Source: Porphyromonadaceae bacterium UBA7176
Lineage (GTDB): Bacteria; Bacteroidota; Bacteroidia; Bacteroidales; Muribaculaceae
DNA: 15,690 nucleotides
Assembly: GCA_002491245.1 (NCBI GenBank)
Contig: DKVO01000022.1
Span: forward strand, 1 to 15,690
Direction of reading: 5' to 3'
Shown here in pieces: positions 14,051 through 15,690 of this stretch. The position numbers and the translations under genes were made by a program. Below the pieces are notes generated by a model. The model saw only the letters and a program-made list of their open reading frames with translations, was not told where the DNA came from and did not search any database. Numbering within the stretch: the first letter of the stretch is position 1; each line of letters opens with the position of its first letter.

Positions 14051-15481
14051 ATGAAAAATCAGGAACCAATCACTCCCCCCACACCCGACATGCAGGGTAA
14101 CTTCAGGCCGACACCACCCCCACCTCCTTTCAACCCGGTCATGCCGCCTAAAAAACAACGCGATCCCCTGGGCACAAAAATACTCCTCATCGCAGTCATT
14201 TCTGCCGTCCTGATGATACCAAGCCTCATAATATCCTCCCTCGTTTCCGACCGCGAATATACACTCAACTCCACCGTCGGCGACATATCCGACTCATGGA
14301 GCGGACGACAGGTCATATCAGGCCCCATCATCACGATACCATACGACAGTATCTCCAAGAAAAATAACGGAGGTCTCGTCCGGCTACTCCCCGACAGGCT
14401 CGACATCGACGCCGACATCAAATCGCAAGAACTGCACCGGGGCATCTACGAAGCCGTCGTCTACAACTCCGACGTCACAGCCGAAGGCAACTTCTCTTTC
14501 GAGCCACTCCGCAAACTCGGCATACCCATGTCGGCATACCGCTTCAGCGAAGCATATGTCACTATCGGCATCGGCGACCTCCGCGGCGTCGAAGAAATAT
14601 CACCCTTCGCCATAGGTGCCAAATCCTATGAACTCGAAGGAACAAACAACTCAAAAGTATACTCCGACTATGACGTCGACGACGAAATCGAAGTCCGCCG
14701 TTACCGCAACGAACACTCTCCCGGCACCGGATGCATGCAGGCCAACATCAGCATAACCCCTGACGACTCCACCTCGATACCCTTTAAAGTCACCATGAAA
14801 CTCCGTGGATCAGGCTCATTCGGAGTCACACCAATAGGCCACCGCAACAAAATAGAAATCGAAGGCACATGCAAATCACCCTCGTTCAAAGGCATGTTCC
14901 TGCCAAGCGAACGCAAGGTCGAGGACGGCGAATTCGAAGCATCGTGGACCCTCAACTCAACCAACCGCGACTATCCCCAGGCCTTCATCGGTTCACGCGC
15001 GGCCGACATCGCCAAATCAGCCGTATCAGTCAGCCTACTCATCCCAGTCGACCGATACCAGAAGACCGACCGCGCCGTAAAATATGCAATCGTCGTCATA
15101 CTCCTCACATTCATCGCCATCCTCTTCGCCGAGGTAATGCTACGCCATCCCATAAACCTGTTGCAATACCTCCTCGTCGGCCTCGCCCTAATATTATTCT
15201 ACTCCCTCTTGCTCTCCCTCAGCGAGCACCTCAGCTTTGGCCTTAGCTACCTCATAGCATCCATCATGACAATTGGGCTCATCACCGCCTACATGCGCGG
15301 AGTCCTCAAATCAGCCAGAACAGCCTATGCCATAGGAGCACTCCTGTTCATTATCTACGGCTTCATCTTCGTCCTCCTGAGCCTCGAGACCTTCGCCCTC
15401 CTCACAGGCAGCATCGGCCTCTTCCTCGCCCTCGCCGCAGTCATGTACGCCACCCTCAAACTCCGCATCGAAAACCGCTGA
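14051..15481 (+). CDS. creD: CreD-like inner membrane protein
   Basis: 476-residue inner membrane protein of the CreD family, linked in enterobacteria to envelope integrity and the Cre response; its molecular role is unknown. A cytosolic proline-rich tail (residues about 7-33, with five prolines in a row at 22-26) precedes the first membrane helix (43-65). The family-typical GRQVISGPIITIPY follows, then a long periplasmic beta-rich domain (about 67-335). Several C-terminal helices from about 341 to 470 complete it, starting VKYAIVVILLTFIAILFAEV. No creB/creC two-component pair is adjacent. It has its own promoter and a palindromic terminator 22 bases after the stop. Confidence 0.92.
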   Translation: MKNQEPITPPTPDMQGNFRPTPPPPPFNPVMPPKKQRDPLGTKILLIAVISAVLMIPSLIISSLVSDREYTLNSTVGDISDSWSGRQVISGPIITIPYDSISKKNNGGLVRLLPDRLDIDADIKSQELHRGIYEAVVYNSDVTAEGNFSFEPLRKLGIPMSAYRFSEAYVTIGIGDLRGVEEISPFAIGAKSYELEGTNNSKVYSDYDVDDEIEVRRYRNEHSPGTGCMQANISITPDDSTSIPFKVTMKLRGSGSFGVTPIGHRNKIEIEGTCKSPSFKGMFLPSERKVEDGEFEASWTLNSTNRDYPQAFIGSRAADIAKSAVSVSLLIPVDRYQKTDRAVKYAIVVILLTFIAILFAEVMLRHPINLLQYLLVGLALILFYSLLLSLSEHLSFGLSYLIASIMTIGLITAYMRGVLKSARTAYAIGALLFIIYGFIFVLLSLETFALLTGSIGLFLALAAVMYATLKLRIENR

Positions 15482-15500
15482 CCAACCCTCCACACCAATC

Positions 15501-15532
15501 AATAAGCACGGCAATTGCCGTGCTTATTTAAT
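15501..15532 (+). terminator. Palindromic terminator after creD
   Basis: Bases 15501-15528 are a perfect 28-base palindrome centred on AATT, with core arms AAGCACGGC and GCCGTGCTT. It is flanked by A-rich and T-rich sequence, so it can stop transcription from either side. It lies 20 bases after the creD stop. Confidence 0.85.
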
Positions 15533-15564
15533 TTAAAGCCAACAAGATAAAGCCATCACAAAAA

Positions 15565-15690
15565 GAAACCGCTCCGCATTTTCACCCACCTCACCGCCCC
15601 GATAGAAGCGCACCACTCCGAGTCGTGCCCCCCACAGCATCGCATCGATAGGAGCGCGACTCTCCAAGTCGTGCCAAAAGTGCAGCATCG
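15565..15690 (+). repeat. Tandem hairpin repeat array, copies A and B
   Basis: Unit A (from 15601) starts GATAGAAGCGC and unit B (from 15647) starts GATAGGAGCGC, giving a 46-base period. Each has a hairpin next to this core. A pairs GCACCACTC with GAGTCGTGC (one mismatch). B pairs GCGCGACT with AGTCGTGC (one G-U). Each is followed by CAGCATCG. A third unit seems to begin at the window edge. The left end (GAAAC at 15565-15569, CCGCATTTT at 15574-15582) is shared with the single copy at 2069. No ORF and no recognised family. Confidence 0.7.

Noticed and set aside
15565..15690. CRISPR array at the window end
   Set aside because: The units are imperfect, with a 46-base period and no unique spacers of constant length, and a related solitary copy lies elsewhere. 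No cas gene is present.

Overview
The window is from a member of Bacteroidales, most likely a gut lineage close to Muribaculaceae. The evidence is: two core type IX secretion system (T9SS) proteins (PorV, PorU); promoter boxes of the Bacteroidetes TAnnTTTG type ahead of several genes; very few Shine-Dalgarno sequences; and a CreD, GH25 and DUF486 gene set common in that order. The family-level placement is inferred from protein style, not from a phylogenetic marker. No rRNA, tRNA, CRISPR array, transposase or phage gene was seen.

Layout. Positions 22-6974 are all on the minus strand. Reading in the direction of transcription they are: acpP; a likely attenuating hairpin; fabF; a clear terminator; an MTA/SAH nucleosidase; a Schlafen/AlbA_2 protein whose start codon directly follows the nucleosidase stop; porV; ispF; a structured intergenic repeat; a DUF3737 beta-helix protein; and a MalY/PatB-type PLP lyase that overlaps DUF3737 by 8 bases. 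A 502-base AT-rich divergent region (6975-7476) separates acpP from a plus-strand ECF-type sigma factor (7477-7980), which ends in a strong terminator. A plus-strand cluster follows, with gaps of 22-27 bases: a membrane acyltransferase, a membrane-anchored GH25 muramidase and the T9SS sortase porU. A small DUF486 membrane protein lies convergent to porU, and divergent from it is creD, followed by a palindromic terminator. The window ends inside a tandem array of about 46-base hairpin repeats related to the repeat behind ispF.

How the genes fit together. acpP and fabF serve fatty acid elongation. ispF belongs to the MEP isoprenoid pathway. The nucleosidase salvages S-adenosylmethionine by-products. 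PorV (outer-membrane shuttle) and PorU (cell-surface sortase) work together at the last step of type IX secretion. Here they lie 6.3 kb apart on opposite strands. porU sits behind a muramidase and an acyltransferase, which suggests, by inference only, a link between envelope remodelling and secretion.

The most unusual signals are: (1) the hairpin repeat family at 2069-2159 and 15565-15690, with stem covariation and a shared left edge; (2) two genes (acyltransferase, GH25) whose -7 boxes end 4-7 bases before the start codon, predicting leaderless or near-leaderless mRNAs; (3) the acyltransferase-GH25-porU cluster; and (4) the nucleosidase-AlbA_2 pair.
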